In this document: positions 60,957-64,000 of the stretch, piece after piece
Numbering within the stretch: the stretch's first letter is position 1
How the letters are laid out: each line of letters opens with the position of its first letter
Assembly (NCBI GenBank): GCA_040397785.1
Contig: JBBAVI010000019.1
Location: forward strand, 5,775 to 69,774
Direction of reading: 5' to 3'
DNA: 64,000 nt
Source: M3007 sp040397785
Lineage (GTDB): Bacteria > Bacteroidota > Bacteroidia > Chitinophagales > Saprospiraceae
Notes under the pieces: generated by a model
What the model was told of the DNA's origin: nothing
What the model saw: only the letters and a program-made list of their open reading frames with translations
Databases searched by the model: none
Translations under genes and position numbers: made by a program

Positions 60957-60996
60957 AATGTGCTTTAAACGGTTAAAACCAATTCAATTTTTTGAT

Positions 60997-63435
60997 ATGA
61001 AAAAGTACTTCCTTTGGATGCTGCTCTTGTCTCCGCTATGTTTAATGGCGCAAAAACCGGGCAAAGCAACCGACCCTTCCGTCCTATTGCCCAATGGCTG
61101 GTCGCTCAGCCCCGCAGGTCGCTCGCTGGAATTGGGTGATTTGCCGATGAATATTGCGATTTCTCCCAACCAAAAATGGATGGCGGTAACCAACAATGGC
61201 CAAGGCATGCATTCTTTGCAATTGATTGACGCACAAAAGGGTACCCTGGTGCACAACACCTTGATGCCTGCTGGATGGCTAGGTTTGAGCTTTGCCGCAG
61301 ATAACAAAACACTGTACGTATCGGGCGGCAATCAAAATGCCATTTTACGCTACACCGTTGATAACAATCAACTCAAAATCAAGGACACCATTAGCATGGG
61401 ACAGCCTTGGCCGGTTAAAATTTCTCCAACAGGACTTTGCCTCGACAACCAGCGCAATTTACTGTATGTAGTGACCAAAGAAAACAACAGCCTGTACGTC
61501 ATTGATACCCGGACCAAAGCCGTGGTGCAACGCGATTCCCTGGGCAAAGAACTGTACACCTGTGTGCTTTCGCCGAACCGCAAAGAATTGTATATCACGC
61601 ACTGGGGTGGTAATGAATTAATTGTATGGAATACCGAAACCCGTAAAGTGGCAAAACGCGTTGCAGTAGGCGATAGCCCAAATGATGTGGTGGTTAGTAA
61701 AAGTGGTCAGTTTGCGTATGTCGCCTGTTCCGATGACAACGCAGTGAGTGTGGTAGACTTGAAAAGCCGGAAAACGGTCGAAACCCTGGTTGCTACCTTA
61801 TATCCGAATGCGCCAACCGGCTCCACGACCAACAGTGTGGCCTTGTCGGCCGATGAAAAAACCTTGTATGTCGCCAATGCCGATAACAATTGTCTCGCGG
61901 TGTATGACATCAGCAAACCAAGAAGCAGCCGTTCTTTGGGCTTTATTCCAACGGGCTGGTACCCAACTTGTGTGCGTACCGTTGGTAAGCAAATTTTTGT
62001 TGCCAACGGCAAAGGATTTTCTTCGTTCCCAAATCCTGCAGGCCCAAATCCACTCAGCGAAGCGCAAAATGTGGCTTATCAAAAAGGGGATATTGAAACC
62101 TTGTTGAAGGTAGAATACATTGGTAACCTGATGAAAGGCACTTTGAGCATCATCGAAACACCTACCGTTGCCAAATTGGCGGATTATACGAAACAGGTAT
62201 TCAAAAACACGCCCTACACGAAAGCGCGCGAAAAAATGGCCGATGGTGAAACGGGCAATCCAATTCCACAAAAAGTGGGTGCACCTTCTCCGATTAAGTA
62301 TGTGTTTTATATTGTAAAGGAAAACCGCACCTACGATCAGGTGTTGGGTGACATGCCAGAAGGAAATGGCGACAGCAGTTTGTGTTTGTTTCCTGAAAAA
62401 TATACCCCCAATCAGCACAAAATTTCGCGTGAATTTGTGTTGCTCGACAATTTTTATGTGAGTGCAGAAGTAAGTGCCGATGGACACAACTGGTCTACCG
62501 CTGCTTATGCCAACGATTACACGGAAAAAACCTGGGTAACCAGTTACGGCGGCCGTGGGGGCGAATATGTGTACGAAGGTCAGAACCCAACGGCTTGGCC
62601 TAAAGGCGGCTTTATTTGGGACCATTGCAAACGCGCAGGCATCACGTACCGCACGTATGGCGAGTTTGCCGATGATTATAAAGCGAATATTCCATCCTTA
62701 GAGGGCCATTTTTGCCCTTATTTCACTTCTTGGGATACCGATGTAAAAGATACCACCCGGGTAACACAGTGGAAGCGCGAGTTCGATTCCCTGGTCGCAA
62801 CCGGTTCTTTGCCGCGCTTGAATACTTTGCGTTTGATCAACGACCACACAGAAGGCTTGCGTAAAGGTGCCTTGTCACCTTTGTCGATGGTTGCCGACAA
62901 TGACCTGGCCGTTGGCTTGTTTATCGAGCACCTATCGAAAAGTCCGGTTTGGAAAGAATCGGCGGTATTTATCCTGGAAGATGATGCCCAAGATGGTGCT
63001 GATCATGTAGATGCACACCGGTCTATTGCCTTTGTGGTGAGTCCATACACACGTCGCAATTATGTAGACCATACGTTATACAGCACCAGTTCGATGTTGC
63101 GTACCATGGAGTTGATTCTTGGGTTGGCGCCCATGAGCCAGCATGATGCGGCAGCTACCCCCATGTGGCGCTCATTTACGGCAAAAGCCGACTTCAGTCC
63201 GTACAAAGCGGTGCCTGCACGGATCAGCCTTGATGATCGCAATGCAGCAGTAAACGATCTCAGCCGTCGTTCGGAAGCCTTTAACTTGGCCCAGGAAGAC
63301 CGCGTTCCGGAGCGCGAGTTCAACGAAGTATTGTGGAAAGCCATCAAAGGCGAACACAGTGAAATGCCTGCACCCCGCCGTGCCGCATTTTTAAAATATC
63401 AGCCTGAAGAAGAGGAAGAGGGCGACGAAAAGTAA
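60997..63435 (+). CDS. YncE-like propeller/alkaline phosphatase-type phosphoesterase, copy 2
   Basis: Start at ATG 60997 (MKKYFLWMLLLSPLCLMAQ signal peptide), 812 residues. The frame is open into the HD gene, but those codons are an overlap. It aligns end to end with copy 1: SVLLPNGWSLSPAGRSLELGDLPMN, propeller blades to ~380, ENRTYDQVLGDMPEGNGDSS, ADGHNWSTAAYANDY, DHTEGLRKGALSPLSMVADND, ILEDDAQDGADHVDAHR, and an acidic tail. Clearly a duplication. The gap to the HD gene is 40 bp, which suggests one transcript. Confidence 0.9.
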   Translation: MKKYFLWMLLLSPLCLMAQKPGKATDPSVLLPNGWSLSPAGRSLELGDLPMNIAISPNQKWMAVTNNGQGMHSLQLIDAQKGTLVHNTLMPAGWLGLSFAADNKTLYVSGGNQNAILRYTVDNNQLKIKDTISMGQPWPVKISPTGLCLDNQRNLLYVVTKENNSLYVIDTRTKAVVQRDSLGKELYTCVLSPNRKELYITHWGGNELIVWNTETRKVAKRVAVGDSPNDVVVSKSGQFAYVACSDDNAVSVVDLKSRKTVETLVATLYPNAPTGSTTNSVALSADEKTLYVANADNNCLAVYDISKPRSSRSLGFIPTGWYPTCVRTVGKQIFVANGKGFSSFPNPAGPNPLSEAQNVAYQKGDIETLLKVEYIGNLMKGTLSIIETPTVAKLADYTKQVFKNTPYTKAREKMADGETGNPIPQKVGAPSPIKYVFYIVKENRTYDQVLGDMPEGNGDSSLCLFPEKYTPNQHKISREFVLLDNFYVSAEVSADGHNWSTAAYANDYTEKTWVTSYGGRGGEYVYEGQNPTAWPKGGFIWDHCKRAGITYRTYGEFADDYKANIPSLEGHFCPYFTSWDTDVKDTTRVTQWKREFDSLVATGSLPRLNTLRLINDHTEGLRKGALSPLSMVADNDLAVGLFIEHLSKSPVWKESAVFILEDDAQDGADHVDAHRSIAFVVSPYTRRNYVDHTLYSTSSMLRTMELILGLAPMSQHDAAATPMWRSFTAKADFSPYKAVPARISLDDRNAAVNDLSRRSEAFNLAQEDRVPEREFNEVLWKAIKGEHSEMPAPRRAAFLKYQPEEEEEGDEK

Positions 63436-63441
63436 AAAGGA

Positions 63442-63493
63442 GGTGACACCTCCCACTCTAACACTTTTGGTATTGGAGGTGTCACCTTTTTTT
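63442..63493. terminator. Bidirectional terminator built from the AGGTGACACCT motif
   Basis: GGTGACACCTCC (63442-63453) pairs perfectly with GGAGGTGTCACC (63475-63486), seven T follow and AAAAAGG precedes. It serves copy 2 of the phosphoesterase and the convergent lipoprotein gene. Its core is the same as the unit repeated eight times at 53074-53201. Confidence 0.9.
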
Positions 63494-63494
63494 A

Positions 63495-63980
63495 TTAATC
63501 TTCTAGGTTTTTTCCTGCCAATTTGGTGATGCCGCCCGAAATACGCGCGGCCATTTTAACCGCAAATTCGTATTCCTTGTATTTGCGCTTGAATTTTGGA
63601 CCCAGTTTAATTAAGTCTTTTAGGTAGGGTTTTTGCACGATGCGCACGCCAAATGATACTTTGTCCTTCAAATTGAGTTGATCTTTCCACACTTCACTGC
63701 CTTTCAGAATTTTTTCAATAGATGCCAGGTTTTGGTCGTGGTATTTTTGCACAAACTTGATGCCCTTGCGCGGATCGGCAAATTTGAGGTCTTGGTTAAG
63801 AAACAACACGTAATCACTGATTAGGCCATCCAGTTTTTGTTCGGCGGGCAGGTTGCTTGCCGCCAGGCTTTCCAAGTTACTACGGTGCTTCGATAGCCAC
63901 CCGTTTTGTTGCAAGGAGGCGCAGGATTGGAGGCTAAGAAAGGTGCTAGCCCAAAGCAGGATGAAAAAATGAGTGCGCAT
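63495..63980 (-). CDS. Putative lipoprotein (161 aa)
   Basis: Signal MRTHFFILLWASTFLSLQS with lipobox LQSC, mature Cys-Ala-Ser. The rest is highly basic and helical (KYHDQNLASIEKILKGSEVW, KLGPKFKRKYKEYEFAVKMAARISGG). No family recognised. The ATG is 20 bp from the window end, so its upstream region is not visible. Confidence 0.65.
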   Translation of the reverse strand: MRTHFFILLWASTFLSLQSCASLQQNGWLSKHRSNLESLAASNLPAEQKLDGLISDYVLFLNQDLKFADPRKGIKFVQKYHDQNLASIEKILKGSEVWKDQLNLKDKVSFGVRIVQKPYLKDLIKLGPKFKRKYKEYEFAVKMAARISGGITKLAGKNLED

Positions 63981-64000
63981 GCGCTAAAATTTATTTTGAA

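Noticed and set aside
60811..60996. N-terminal extension of phosphoesterase copy 2
   Set aside because: The open frame there overlaps the HD oxygenase gene and lacks protein character; ATG 60997 gives a clear signal peptide.

Overview
The window is chromosomal DNA from a member of the Bacteroidota, most likely the Saprospiraceae. Pointers are type IX secretion (T9SS) proteins with both type A tails and a gliding-motility-associated type B tail, a SprB/Ig-like repeat adhesin, a TonB-dependent outer-membrane barrel protein, genes without Shine-Dalgarno sequences, and -7 elements of the Bacteroidota form TAnnTTTG. No tRNA or rRNA gene was seen.

1-13.3 kb: the 3' part of a secreted LamG/T9SS protein, a metallophosphatase, a CorA-type Mg2+ channel, a 2,517-residue T9SS adhesin with 17 near-identical ~84-residue repeats, and a uracil-DNA glycosylase. 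13.3-20.3 kb: a patchy accessory stretch with a DUF1016/PD-(D/E)XK nuclease, orphan genes, and a bestrophin-like anion channel directly followed by an LCIB-like (theta-type) carbonic anhydrase. An FAD oxidoreductase follows, fused in frame behind the C-terminal remnant of a DAPG-hydrolase-like gene. 20.3-30.8 kb: decayed T9SS and propeller fragments, an alpha/beta hydrolase, an ECF sigma/anti-sigma/CpxP-like operon, an OmpA lipoprotein, biotin carboxylase, a class IV aminotransferase and a secreted M12-type metalloprotease.

30.9-42.8 kb holds a complete type III-B CRISPR-Cas locus. A minus-strand operon runs cmr1-cas10-cmr3-cmr4-cmr5-cmr6 and ends in an unassigned two-helix membrane protein with a receiver-like cytosolic domain. 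Diverging from it are cas6, a reverse transcriptase with retron hallmarks (NAxxH, ITG), cas1 and cas2, a leader, and an array of 15 repeats whose far end has decayed. Cas10 has the GGDD cyclase motif but no HD nuclease domain. Cmr4 has Glu where the catalytic Asp is expected. No CARF/HEPN nuclease is present. Together these suggest a defence that acts mainly by cyclic-oligoadenylate signalling, with the membrane protein as candidate effector.

42.8-64 kb: a nitroreductase, a barrel protein, two divergent genes of unknown function (one with a NuiA-like C-terminus), two glycosyltransferases, a TonB-dependent receptor, an HpnZ-like dehydrogenase separated from a DUF5690 transporter by eight 16-bp tandem repeats, and an AAA ATPase preceded by three 54-bp hairpin repeats. 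The last part is a PhnZ-like HD oxygenase flanked by two paralogous YncE/phosphoesterase genes that share an upstream element. Most intergenic ends carry clear hairpin terminators.
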